64,000 bases of DNA from Dermacentor variabilis (GCF_050947875.1 NC_134570.1:207295750-207359749); one strand, 5' to 3'; shown: positions 43,311 to 54,116, counted from the stretch's first letter. The notes: generated by a model from the letters alone, not told the origin. Numbers and translations are program-made.

Positions 43311-45059
43311 GCAAATCTACGCCTCCGCCCCCTTTTTCTTAGTAGCGACTCCGAGCTGCTTGAGAAAATGTAAGGTTAGCCTTCCGGTAGCCCATTGGAG
43401 ACTGCTGCCACTATCTCGATACCTCCAAAAGGTCCATAATTCTGCACCTTTGCTATTAGCTGCGAGAATTAGGAGTGGCGCCCTCTCGCGAGTGACGTCA
43501 TGGACAGGATGCCGCTCGCTCCGGCTCGCTAGGCTGCCGCGCGCGCTCGTTCCCTTCGTGTATGCTTGGGTGTATGCTTGGCTCGAGCCATGCGTATTGA
43601 AGGATACGGCGGCTTCTTTCAGCTGCCATGCCTTAACCACAGTTTCTTCTTCAAAAGGGCGTGAGTCGAGAAACACTGCGGCTTGGATATCGCAAGCTAT
43701 GTAGTGTTAGAGGGGTCTACTGGTTTTGCAATGCACATATGCGCAGTGTCTATCCGTGAATTTAGCGTAAAAAGAACGGCTGCAAATTCAACGCGCGAAG
43801 TTGTGCATGATACCTCGCTAAGCATTTAACATTCCCTTAGTATTTAGCTATGAGAGACATTGCATTTTACATGAAAGAAAAATCTTGGTAACTCGCGTCA
43901 GCATGTTATCCGATGTTAGAAAGACACTGCCCTGCAAATCTGTCATCATGATTCTTATTACTTTGGTGTGTTGTTCTATTCAAATATGGCCATTCTTTAA
44001 TGAGTAAAAAAAAAGGCGCGCATTTCTTATGAAAAAGTTTGCTGCTACTTTCATCCTCCTCTGAAACAGGCCTCCAAAAAACGAATTGTACACGGCGGCT
44101 AACACGACGGCGCGTCATGTAGAGTATTTACATAGTTAATTCACAAACACCATAGTAGCAATCACCCGAGAGAAAAGTTTCGTTGTTAAGATCGAGAGCG
44201 CGTATCTATTGAAAATGATAAAATGTTTCATAGTGGCCCTCAGTAACCTTTATCGACGATATGGCGCACCCTTGATCACGTAACGGTAGCAATCGACTGT
44301 CGGTATAGCGATGCACGCTATGTTCGCGAAACCCATCAGTTCACCACATCTTCGAATTGAAACCATAAAGAATTTTTTTACAGCGCCAACTGGAATGGCT
44401 AAAGTATTCTCGAGCTACTACAGCGCAGCTTGGATTGCCTAGAAAGGGAAAATTCAAGCACCTTCTGTCTCACCATGTCTCCATCCAGCGTTCTTTAATT
44501 ATACAAACGGATAACTATTCGCTTCGTCGGTACATAAAAGAGAACCTTGCCCAACTGCAGGGTAAATAAAGTTTGCTCCAATCAAATCGCGAACATTCAT
44601 AAAGAAAGCACCACAAGCCGCCTTGCATGTACTTTCACTTGATTTCTGACCCTCCACTGGGGGGGGAGGGGAGGGAGGGGAGGAATTTCGATGTCTTCAA
44701 TATGTCCCATACTACTAATGATCGACGCTTAGCCTTCTTTCTGGCGGCAGCCATGCGGTCCAACAGGCATACTTCACTAAAATAACTGGGCCGAGCAGCC
44801 TGTGTCAGTTCGCCAAACACATTCATCATGTATATTCCTCAAGCAACAAGCACCAGTAAATTTCTCGAGTGAGTTGAACGTGTATCACGGAAAAGGAAAT
44901 ATATATTGGTACATTCCTATTTGTATTCTGTAAATAGCCGTAAGCCTTCATTAACTTTACTTCAAATTTCCGCCGCTTAAATTAAACACGGGAAGAACCG
45001 CCTAATGTTGACAAGCAGTTAAAGAAGCAAGTGGTGCTTGCAGAATCTAAACTCCAGTA
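43311..45059. other. Unassigned sequence inside the gypsy interval
   Basis: No supported gene. 43,470-43,560 is GC-rich and has TGACGTCA at 43,493-43,500. A 64-codon minus-strand frame from an ATG at 44,829 (MMNVFGELTQAARPSYFSEV) looks protein-like but matches nothing I know. A G-rich run lies at 44,659-44,683, and a TE-like end (GGGTAAATAAAGTTTGCTCC) lies near 44,562. Confidence 0.35.
44659..44683 (+). other. G-quadruplex-type run
   Basis: Four G-runs of three or more separated by single A, the classic pattern for a G4 structure. No role is assigned. Confidence 0.6.
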
Positions 45060-45545
45060 TTATTTAAGTCCCCGTGTTACTGCCGAGCGTTTCTGTAAAG
45101 AAATCCAAAAGTTCGATATTATACTATGAACTACTCGTCGTGAGCGAACCTGTTTTAAGGGATAAAAATCAACGTAACTGTTGTAGAAGTCATATACAGC
45201 AGCGTTTGTGACATACTTGTTGCACCGCGGCAGGTTTGGTATCATAACTGGATTCCTGTATGCTATGTTTTTGCGATTGTCCATCCCCGCATGAAAAACC
45301 CGCAATGGGATCGTTTGCGCTTCTTCGGCTGGCACTGTAGCGTTGCCTTTGACAGCTGCATTGTAGTCTAAAAAATTAGCTCTTTGAATAGATGTTCGCA
45401 AAGGAAGACGTCGTAAAAATATATTTGAGACGACCACCATAAGTATACAAGCAGAGAGAACGAGGGTGAACAAACGAAAACACCGCAGAAAGCGGCCGGA
45501 CAACGCCCGAACTGTAGGGCGCGAGTCCTTGCCCTGACGTCATGC
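45060..45545 (-). other. Candidate exon: type II membrane protein-like
   Basis: A minus-strand frame open from just after a TGA at about 45,543. It contains a strongly hydrophobic segment, FRLFTLVLSACILMVVVSNI, preceded by basic residues. A lumen-like stretch follows with a possible N-glycosylation site (GNATV), then NIAYRNPVMIPNLPRCNKYV and NAAVYDFYNSYVDFYPLKQ. No ATG precedes the hydrophobic segment in frame, so the N-terminus would come from another exon. CAG|GTTCGC at about 45,150 could be the donor. The topology (short basic tail, single anchor, lumenal domain) is that of Golgi glycosyltransferases, but I cannot name a family. It overlaps the end of the gag-protease remnant in another frame. 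Confidence 0.3.
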
Positions 45546-45589
45546 GAGCGGCGCTCGCAGCGCCCCTGTAGTTCGTTCTCAGGGCTAAT

Positions 45590-46878
45590 AGGTAGGCACA
45601 CTGAGTCTTCGCTCGCGGCCTGCCTAATCCATGCGCCCTCAGTCACGTGGTCTTCACTTTTCACATACCTCGGATGGACGGCGTTTATGGTGGCCGCGGA
45701 GTCTCTGAGTGCCGCACAATCTCGGCCATTTCCCATTACATCCGTCACGTATGGCTTTAGAAGGTGGTTGTTAATCGGGTGAGTGCTTATGCAAGCGAAT
45801 ACTGGATTTTTATTTCGGCAGTTTTGAGCGAGGTGATCAGTTTCCCTTAATTTATAACATGGCAACTGAACTCTCAATTCTAGCTAACCTGAATGATTTG
45901 TGGGTTACTTTCTACCCCTTCCATGTGCTTTCACTATGCCTTCGATGCGCGCCGAACTGCGACTGGTGTCGTCTCGTTCCACTTGCGTGGTTTCCTGCCC
46001 TCGAGGGTAAGAATGTGGCCGTGGGGAAAGTTTTCGACAGTACTGTGTAGCACTGCTCTGTGGCCTGAAGTCACGGCTTGCCACATACTCCTCGGCAAGC
46101 TGTAATGCGCTCTTTGCAGACACAACTTCCTGCCTGTCCCTAACCCAAAGGCGCACATTATTCGACAGGGTCACGTAAAACTGCTCTACGCAGACTCAGT
46201 CTGACAGCTTACTGAGTTATCCGCTCCTACTCCTTTCCCCCACTCTGCAAAATTATTCTTGAGGCTACGTGCAAATTCAAGATAGCTTTGATTATGCTTC
46301 CTTCTTTCCTGCCGAAATCTCTTGCTAAGTTCTTCGGCGGAAATATTGAATTTTGATAGGAAATGCGACCTCACTAAACTGTACGCGCTAGACTCGGCTG
46401 CGCTCGGTCGAGCTACTACTTGCGAGACTTCTCCCGGCAACAACGCCAGCAACCTTTCCGGCCATGTGTCTTGTAGAAATCAGTGTTTCTCACAAATCCG
46501 TTCAAAATTTAATAGGTGTAGACCGACGTCATCACCTGTTTTGTACGGCTGAAGCAAACTCGTTATTTTCGCGCTTTCCGCTTGTACCGGCGCCGCAACC
46601 GCACCACGCGTTATTCTCGCTTCCTCTAGCTTTATTTTCGCGAGCTCCTCAATTTCATGCTGCCTTCTTTTCCCTTCCGCTCTTTCTTTCCTCTCGCACT
46701 TCTTCTCTTCCTTTTCGAGACTTATCTTTTCCCAGGCATACGTCAGCTCGTCCTCCTGGAAACCAACTTTGTCAATAACAGTACGAATTCCGGGTTTCTT
46801 CAACTTATGGTCAATAATCATGCCGAGCGCTGCTGCTAAGAGCAACAGCTTCTCTTTCTTTAGCACTGTAATGTCCAT
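45590..46878 (-). pseudogene. Gypsy gag-protease, broken
   Basis: Gag forms the particle; the protease processes it. Gag is taken from ATG 46,878 (MDITVLKKEKLLLLAAALG), then a Lys/Glu-rich helix, DDVGLHLLNFERICEK, and TGA at 46,482-46,480. It continues in frame with RLLALLPGEVSQVVARPS and KRFRQERRKHNQSYLEFARS. A frameshift at about 46,185 leads to LSNNVRLWVRDRQEVVSA and LAEEYVASRDF. TAA at 45,907-45,905 and a nearby TAG precede a zinc knuckle, CYKLRETDHLAQNC, whose second Cys has become Leu. The protease follows with active-site ALRDSAATI and ends in SEDSVCLPI. This order (capsid, knuckle, aspartic protease) is standard for Ty3/gypsy elements. Confidence 0.75.
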
Positions 46879-47009
46879 GCTTTTCCGAGAGGTGACTATA
46901 CACTTCCCCTGTATAGACCGCACACGCGGTGGCGGTCAAGTACAGCTAATTGCCCGATAGAACCCTGTCCTTGTGGCCCTGCAAAACGTAGTCGCTCAAG
47001 CACTCACCC

Positions 47010-47345
47010 ATCGTTGAGATTGCGAAGGTCGTGTATCCCGGAGCCACGTTCCCAGGTCCGCCGAACCCAGATCGTGGAATTGCCTTCCGCTGCTCTCCCT
47101 TCAAATTTCCTCGAGTCATCCAACACTTCACGCCGTTGCTGCGACGGTTGTGCCTCCCTGAGCCACGAAAAGGGTGTCTGCTGATCCCGGATCCGCAAAG
47201 TCGCTCTTCCCTGTGTAGTTTTCCTCAATATTGCGAAGTTCGTGTCTCCCGGAGCCACGTTCACAGTTGCGCAGATCCCAGATCGTGAGGACTGCCTTCG
47301 ATATCTCACCGCCAGGACTGCCTTCGGAGGACTGCCTTCGAGATC
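47010..47345 (-). repeat. Gypsy leader with two diverged copies of a 65-bp unit and short repeats
   Basis: Between the 5' LTR and gag. Two diverged copies of an approximately 65-bp unit (ATTGCGAAG..CGTGT..CCCGGAGCCACGTTC) lie at about 47,015-47,080 and 47,226-47,290. AGGACTGCCTTCG occurs three times at 47,288-47,340. No clear primer-binding site could be assigned. Confidence 0.5.
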
Positions 47346-47365
47346 TCCACCAAGCCCATCGGCAA

Positions 47366-47908
47366 GTAGGTCCAGTAGCAGGAATGAAGGAAAACGGGTT
47401 TATTTGACATCAGTTTCACGGCTCCAGTTACGGAAGCCCACTCCATGCACGGGCATGTGAAGCGTTCGAGTTTTCGGGCAGTGGGTACGTCAGCCCCACT
47501 GCCCGAAAAGCCTGTGCTTTGAATACCGTCGTCTTCACTAGGCGAGTCTATCAGAGAATCGAATACTGTATAGAAGCAAATCACATCGTCGAATTCGTTG
47601 CGATACCACGCCCACGCGATCGCGACGCTCTCCTGTAACCCCGCCTCCGATGCCCAATGGTGTAGAATAGGTGCCAGAATAGCAACCTGGGATTTCACAG
47701 CAGGCGCCAGGCTTCGGCAGCATTTGACGTGGGCTCTGTTCATCATTAGTTCAGGCTGTCATGTAGTGGTGGGGTGGGTGCCTTTTGTGGACCTGCCAGC
47801 AGTCAGTGTCCACGTTGCGTCGACTTCTTGGTAGGCGCTCATGGATGGGTGGGGGTGGCCTCGTGGAAAAAGTCTAAGTAAGACCTATCACCGTGTTGGG
47901 GCGTAACA
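47366..47908 (-). repeat. 5' LTR of the gypsy element
   Basis: Pair of 40,308-40,921. Minus-strand start TGTTACGCCCC. Contains a perfect 15-bp inverted repeat at 47,471-47,509. The inner boundary (near 47,366) is set by where similarity to the other LTR ends and is good to about 10 bp. Confidence 0.75.
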
Positions 47909-48605
47909 ATGCAAAGACGGCGAAAAGGGAATTCAGCAGCACTTTTGAAGAATTTAGGCGCCACATGACGATGAGTATTTAAGGTTGTTGATGACGGCAT
48001 TATACCTTCAAATGCAATAAAATGGTGTCCATGGGTAAGTAATCAGGTAAGGGCAGGAAGTGTTATTCTTCGGCACCTTCTGGACGAGAGAAGGTTTTTA
48101 TACGTATGCCATTTAAGACAGATGCGCATTCTACTTCGGGCAGCAGGTGTCCGTCTAACGTCAACAACGTCATTGTGCTGCATTCGTTCCCTTGTTTGAC
48201 ACTCGAAAATTGTTTAGCGCTGGTTTTTATCACAGCTAGAAAAATTTGAATAAAAACGGAAAATTTAGCTCGTTTCAATTCACCTAAGTTGGCCGCAGCA
48301 GCAGATTTAGAGGATATATAAAGCAGTCACCAAAGTATTCAAGCAGCCGTTATGCAACCATAGATACGCCAAAACCATCTTTTTCCATTTAATACCAGAA
48401 CGGTGGCACACCAGCACCAACCAGGAAACATCGCTTTGATATCAATACTCTGCCAACAAAGGTAATAAAGCACGGTCATGATCCCAATATGGAAACGAGG
48501 AAAATGAAACCTTCCCCGTTGTAGTTGTCTTTTTTCGAGTGCTTGCACATCGTTGCTTATTATTCGAATACTCCAACTGGTTTATTGCTGTTCGGGGAGG
48601 TTCAG
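47909..48605. other. Unassigned DNA
   Basis: No supported gene; AT-rich. Confidence 0.4.
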
Positions 48606-48776
48606 GTCCAACGTCGTACCGGAGACGAAGACACAAACGGTGTTCAAAAAGTTTCTGTTGCTTCTCAAGGGTCGTACATGAGCCTATCCCCCATTGCGGT
48701 GCCGAACGAGTACGCCATTGTACATGCCACCTCGAGGCAGAGGCTGCACAACTATGTCACCTCGGAGTGGGAAAAG
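48606..48776 (+). CDS. Exon-like segment, function unknown
   Basis: 171 nt, 57 codons, in phase 0 at both ends, between an acceptor (TTTATTGCTGTTCGGGGAGG, then TTCAG) and a strong donor (GGGAAAAG|GTAGCT). It reads VQRRTGDEDTNGVQKVSVAS, then LSPIAVPNEYAIVHATSRQR and LHNYVTSEWEK. The composition is that of an ordinary soluble protein; the minus strand gives only Arg-rich shadow. I recognise no family, and no neighbouring exon with matching phase was found, so it could also be part of a transposon gene. Confidence 0.35.
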
Positions 48777-49516
48777 GTAGCTACAAAGGTACTTATTAAA
48801 ACTTACTACTACAGAACATCTTATTGCGACAGCAATTGTACAGACGTTTGAGGTGCACTCCCGCCATCGGCGCCACCGCCATCGTGCTGTCCCGCTATCG
48901 AAGCCGCAAGCGCGGCTTAAGCGCGGAGGCTTAGATAGTTTTACGGTGAAACTTTCCTGCCGAGTTCGAGACACTTTTTTGCACGTATAAACAGCCTCTT
49001 AGGCCGAACGCTTTTAGCGGTATGGTGACACCGTCGTTGCACGAGTGGTGTCATACCACTCGTTTGATGCATGGAGTTTCATACAACAGTGCCACTAGTG
49101 TCGGCGGGAGCTGCAAGCAGGGCAATTCAGCCATGCGGGAATGATGGTTCGTGCCCTGATTTGCCTGAACTTCTCATATTGCTCATAATTTCGCTTAAGC
49201 GCCGCCTGCTCGTAGCCATATTCTTGCACCAAACGCAGCAGCAAGCCCCAACCTGAAACATCACTTCTGCCGCTGAAGGTAGCCGCAACAGACCTGTGTG
49301 TGAGAACTGAAGGTACAATGGAATTTCAGTTGCGAACTTCAATCTTTACGCTAGCCTGCTTCTTACATCGTGGCGGCTGTGTTGTAACTATATATAGAAA
49401 TCTTCTCTGAATCTTTCGGAAGGAGTAACAGTTGACACCACATTTTTTAGAAGCTGCAGTCACTTGTGTAAGCAGCATCATGGTATTCTAAGATGGGCGT
49501 CGTCAACATTATCGTC
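48777..49516. other. Unassigned DNA with a 9-bp hairpin
   Basis: No supported gene. ACGAGTGGT, loop GTCAT, ACCACTCGT at 49,041-49,063 form a perfect hairpin. A small minus-strand frame at 49,127-49,342 (RRRLSEIMSNMRSSGKSG) looks slightly protein-like but is unassigned. Confidence 0.35.
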
Positions 49517-49765
49517 CTAGGTCTTGAATTGTTCGAAACCATCGTTCATAAAGTCAATGGAGTCGCGAATGGCTCCAAGTTCACAGCGAATCTCTGTATT
49601 GGAGTTAGCAACACCACCGACCACATTTCTCATGTCCGTCGCAAACGCCTCAAGCTTAGCTGTCAGTTCTACCAACACTTTTGTGACTTCCTTTAGAGTA
49701 CCTGGCTGCTTATCAGCAAGAGCCTTTGCGACATCGCGCAGGCTTCCAGAGCCAGAACCCTCCAT
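49517..49765 (-). CDS. 82-aa coiled-coil ORF, probably a LINE ORF1 fragment
   Basis: From an ATG at 49,765: MEGSGSGSLRDVAKALADKQ, then heptad-rich VTKVLVELTAKLEAFATDM, ending DSIDFMNDGFEQFKT. Upstream TTTAG is a possible acceptor. Short coiled-coil segments ending in a SIDFMNxxFE-type motif are typical of LINE ORF1 proteins in arthropods as I recall; a host coiled-coil protein is the alternative. No lesion is seen within it. Confidence 0.4.
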   Translation of the reverse strand: MEGSGSGSLRDVAKALADKQPGTLKEVTKVLVELTAKLEAFATDMRNVVGGVANSNTEIRCELGAIRDSIDFMNDGFEQFKT

Positions 49766-49908
49766 AGCCTAAAGGCGGCACAGATATGGCATATACGACA
49801 CTATAACCAGTAGTCACAACAAGGTAAAAGCACTACAAGACTCGTGGCAGCAACAGCGACAACAGGGGAGGAGCTATGCTACAGCACAGAAAAAGAAATG
49901 CCACCAAC

Positions 49909-50491
49909 CTGCAAAAATCCAGACAAGTTGATTAAATGACATGCGTACGTCGCCGCTGCCGCTGCCAGAGTGAAACCAGCTTTCCAGTGAAAACACCGCC
50001 CCAAAGACAGAAGCGACAGAAGGCCGTGGTTACAGTACAATCAGGCAGATGGCAGGACACGCAGAACAGTCTTGGTCCTGGTAAAGGCAAATGGAACAAC
50101 GGTGAGTTGCTCACGTAGTCTGTTTTCTTGAGAAACAAACAGGCAGCCACGGCCCAGTTCGGATTCTCTTACAGGTATCAGATGAAGCGCCGGCCTCTGC
50201 AAAAATCCAGACAAGTTGATTAAATGACGTGCGTACGTCGCCGCTCCCGCTGCCAGAGTGAAACCAGCTTTCCAGTTTCTCATGCGCCACAATCGTGCTT
50301 AATTCAGAGGGACTAGTACATTTCAGAGCCATTTCAGAAGCGACAGAAGGCCGTGGTTACAGTACAGTCAGGCAGATGGCAGGACACGCAGAACAGTCCT
50401 GGTCAGCTATCAGATGAAGCGCCGGCCTCTGCAAAAATCCAGACAAGTTGATTAAATGACGTGCGTACGTCGCCGCTGCCGCTGCCAGAGT
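49909..50491. repeat. Segment present three times in tandem order
   Basis: CTGCAAAAATCCAGACAAGT and the following ~60 bp (through CGTCGCCGCTGCCGCTGCC) occur at 49,909, 50,197 and 50,429. Copies 1 and 2 also share AGAAGCGACAGAAGGCCGTG and more. Spacing is 288 and 232 bp. Read on the minus strand each unit contains GGATTTTTGCAG, an acceptor-like sequence. Small ORFs across it are not convincing. Confidence 0.85.
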
Positions 50492-50669
50492 TGTTGAGGT
50501 GTTGCTTTCATCCAAATGGTCAAATAAATTCTATAAAATTAGCTCTAATGTGTGTTATTGTCGTTATTTTCATCCGATGCAACACGGACTCCTCTGCAAT
50601 GTTTGTTTCTGCACCGTACAGGTCACAGATTTAATGCCATGTAATTTGTAAATAAGTCGGGAAACTCGC

Positions 50670-50998
50670 TCAAGAGTCAGCTCAGTCAGACTCAGACGAA
50701 CTAGTGAGGCTGATCTGTATGAGCCCGACTGAGTAGAATTTTGGTGAATATGACTCCGAACGAACTAGTCTGAGTGATACTATGGCAGTTTCTTGAGTAT
50801 GAGCTATCTCGGTCGGGTAGAGTTTGGTGAATCTGAGTCCGCTTGAGCTCGATTGAGCTGAATTGTGGCTTAGTCTGACTCGGAGCAAGTTCAGGAAAGT
50901 GCACTTGTGGCTGAGTCTGAGTGCGATTAGTAGAAGTTGCTGAATCTGGGCCCGAATGAGCTCGGCTGAGTAGAATTTTGGTGAGTGTGAACGCACAC
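50670..50998. repeat. Degenerate minisatellite
   Basis: Imperfect repeats around the words GTAGAATTTTGGTGAATATG, TGAGTCCG and GAGCTCGGCTGAG, in unit lengths of roughly 40-60 bp. Minus-strand frames through it are repeat artefacts. Confidence 0.6.
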
Positions 50999-51268
50999 AC
51001 GCCATTAAGTCCCGTCATGGATTAAATCAGTAAGCAGCTACATACCGCAACCCAATAAAAGCAACATTCAGATACAATGTCATGATGTCTATGTAACCTT
51101 TCAAGTTGCATATTATTTAGCTATAAAGGTAGTAATGGCAGAATAGGATTTTCGTGAGTTCATGCAGTAATAGTGTGTGTTGACAATTGGGCTTGTCTTT
51201 TTCGGGTGAGCGCTTTTTACTTTCTAACAAATGTTATCACTCAACGCGGGACGCACCTGCATGTATCG

Positions 51269-51281
51269 GAAGTTTCTGGAA
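51269..51281 (+). promoter_or_regulatory. Perfect three-unit heat-shock element
   Basis: GAAgtTTCtgGAA matches nGAAnnTTCnnGAA exactly, the binding site for a heat-shock factor trimer. It is 143 bp upstream of the LTR TATA box. Confidence 0.55.
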
Positions 51282-51364
51282 CGTTATCGATGGTTCCATC
51301 TGCTGTCTGTTGTCACAGAACCTTACGTAATCTAATTGCAGGCATGCGCGAAACGAATGGTGTA

Positions 51365-51377
51365 GAACTTTCTGGAG
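51365..51377 (+). promoter_or_regulatory. Near-perfect heat-shock element
   Basis: GAActTTCtgGAG, with one mismatch in the third unit. A two-unit site (GAAcaTTC) follows at 51,405-51,412. Confidence 0.45.
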
Positions 51378-51423
51378 AACACGCGGGCACGAGCGATTAC
51401 TCTGGAACATTCGATGGCTCGTG

Positions 51424-51429
51424 TATAAA
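51424..51429 (+). promoter_or_regulatory. TATA box of the solo LTR
   Basis: TATAAA within GTGTATAAAAGCC. Confidence 0.6.
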
Positions 51430-51600
51430 AGCCGACGCGACTGACCCGCTGATCAGATTTCGACGATCACCAACTCCGTTGGCCGCTATCGTCCTTGTTT
51501 GAGTGTAGCCGGTTTTCGTGGGCACAAGTTCGGCAATAAAAGTTAGTTTCATCATTCACAGTATTACTACTCTGTTCTTCACCGTCACTACTGGGTGACA

Positions 51601-53010
51601 ATATGGAATTATAAAGTAATTAGCTACTTTGCTTCTGTCTTGTTTAGCCAAGCCTATGCTTCGTGATATCTTTGCAGACTTGATTAGCTGCGAACTAGCA
51701 AGAACCGTCCGCGCTTGAAAGATGGCTATCATTCGCAGGAAGGGCTGCAATTCGCTGGCTTGACTGTACAATTTTGATTTGCTTTTGCCCAATGCGTTCT
51801 GTTCATAAAAACAAAGTGTTTGCCTCCCCTGCACATTGCTGCATTTGCTTTCGACAAAGTAGACAGAAAGAAGCAAGGTAGGGATGTTTGTCGCAAAAAA
51901 AGTTTCTTAGAATACTTACTCACATGTTGAGACCAGCATAAAAAAATAAATTCAATACAGTGAGGTAAGATTTATGTGCAAGTGTCTTTTAGCAGAGGGT
52001 TACTATTGGTGCAGTAATGATAAAAAGTATGCAGCATACTGAATATCTATTGCTTTATGTCCATGAAAAAAAATGATACTTCAAAAAAAAATTCACCAGG
52101 CCTTTCACTCTGTGAAGAATGATTCTGTTTTACCTCATCAGACGCATCCATGTATATATAAGTATTATCTTTAATGAAACCTTGGAGTGTACTTCGATAG
52201 CTTTCTGAGTTTCTCGTCCCACGCTGAATAGACGAGGCAGCGTGCAATTCGAACGCTCGGCACAGTATGTCGGGTGACGAAAGACTTCAAACAACCTGGT
52301 CCGTTTGTGACTTTATATAAGAGCGTATATGCCTTCCAGTTCTTGAATACGCCTCCGTCGTTGTGGGTGGCACTTGTAGGTCAAATTGGGAACTTCTTGA
52401 AAGCGCGTAAAAAAAAAAACGTTCACATGTATCTCTATAAATCGATTCTGCCAAAGCATTCCATCTCCATAGAGTTAACAAAGACACTCGCGTTACCTAC
52501 CCTCACCTGTAGGGGCAACACATAGGATGTTTTTTTTTTCTCGACAAATTATGAGATGCAAAAATCCGCTGCTCGCACTTGATTTCTAATGCGCGCTTTT
52601 ATTTTTCATTCCGCAGAAAGGCACAAGGAAACAGGGCACCTTTCCGCCTTCATATTTTTGTGACGCTCTATGTAGAGTGCAGGTGACATATAACGTTCAT
52701 ATTTCACATATTTTCCTGAAAGGAGCTGCAGAGGAATTTCAGTAACTGAACAAAAACACTTATATCTGTTGTGTGTTTCGTCCTTCTGTAATATTTTTTT
52801 CTGTTTCTGAACTTTTTCTTTGTCTCCTCTTCGTTTACACATGCCCTGTTAAAATTTGTATTCGCGAAATTATGATTTTTTCATATGTGCTAGCGTGTGT
52901 ACATGTGTAGGTATGCATGTGGGCGTGCACCGTTTTTCCTGCGCATTGTTTTGCCGAGTGCGGCAGCGCCAGAGCGTCGAGGCAATCTTGGGCACTTATA
53001 AACACCTTTG
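51601..53010. other. Unassigned AT-rich DNA
   Basis: No supported gene or recognisable repeat. Confidence 0.4.

Positions 53011-53085
<75 letters not shown>
53011..53085. repeat. (ATT)n microsatellite
   Basis: 25 uninterrupted units. Confidence 0.98.
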
Positions 53086-54022
53086 GAAGTAAACGCACAA
53101 CGAATACATGTTCTGACTGTGGAGTGATTTATTCTCATTCTTTTATGAAGTAGTGACGTGTGCAAGCACCGCTGCATGGCAGACGGGAATTCCACAGCAT
53201 TTAGAACTTCACTGTGAGCTACTTAACTATGAAAAGTAGGTGAAACTCGGGGTAATGTTATAGCCGTCTTACTGGCTAATTGACACATAATTTGCTTTGA
53301 AACATTTTCGACAAAGGCAGAGTTGCAGCCGTTTTCGGTAACCATACTTCCTCCCTAGACGGCCATGTATTGACAGCGCACGGGAATTCTGTAATGTTTA
53401 AAACTTCACTGAAACTAATTATGGCAAGTAAATTAAACTCGATCGGTTTATGGATAGAACAGTCTTAGCGCCCAGCTTCAGTATACTTTTTTGCAAGATA
53501 TCTACATTAAATTGAGAGCTGCAGAACATTCGCCAGAAACTGGAGACAATTTTTTTCGTGTCGACGCGACGCGTAGACGGAGGGACATGGACCACCGCCG
53601 GGAGTCTGGCTATAAACAGCTTGGCTGCAAAAATGGACACACATTTTTTAATGAGGCTAATCATGCATTAAACGCTTTGTAAACGAATCGACGATGCTGT
53701 TTATTCCTAGTGAAAGCATTGAATGTGCTATTGTACAAATTTCATAACAATATTTAACATACACGTTTGCTTCGCGAGCTTGATAAACAATCGCGTCTTG
53801 GAGAGAAAGTAACTAAACCTTTAATTGAGACGCCGGCACGGACTACAACTAAATGTTCAATCGGAGAGCGTGACATGCGGCCTTGGTAAAGCATTTGAGG
53901 CTAGTTGCATATTCTTTTAATTGCTCCGTACGCGATAGGCTTAATCGTAATACATAGGGCGGTATAAGTGTACCGCGCTACAAATTTGGTGTTTTCGTAT
54001 ATCGCGATGTAGTAAGTACGCA
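53086..54022. other. Unassigned DNA
   Basis: No supported gene. Confidence 0.4.

Positions 54023-54116
<94 letters not shown>

Larger units (their letters stand above)
40308..47908 (-). mobile_element. Ty3/gypsy-type LTR retrotransposon, gutted, with insertions
   Basis: Two similar direct repeats of about 0.54-0.61 kb bound a region holding gag, protease and RT/RNase H remains, all on the minus strand: 5' LTR at 47,908-47,366, gag-protease 46,878-45,590, RT/RNase H 42,240-41,325, 3' LTR 40,921-40,308. Both LTRs begin TGTTACG on the minus strand. The core of RT and the whole integrase are missing. About 3 kb between protease and RT contains a Penelope-like fragment and other sequence. The LTRs differ at many sites, so the insertion is old. 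No TSD was found. Confidence 0.75.
51232..51600 (+). mobile_element. Solo LTR (Ty3/gypsy type)
   Basis: A 369-bp unit with ends TGTTATCAC and GTGACA, a TATA box at 51,424-51,429 and AATAAA at 51,535-51,540. That is the U3-R-U5 layout of a retrotransposon LTR, and the sequence resembles gypsy LTRs I recall from ticks. No internal coding region adjoins either side, so it is a recombination product (solo LTR). A clear TSD is not seen. Confidence 0.65.

Noticed and set aside
44635..44829. 64-codon minus-strand ATG frame (MMNVFGELTQ...)
   Set aside because: Protein-like in part, but ends in a G-rich tract and has no splice sites or family; mentioned only within the unassigned entry.
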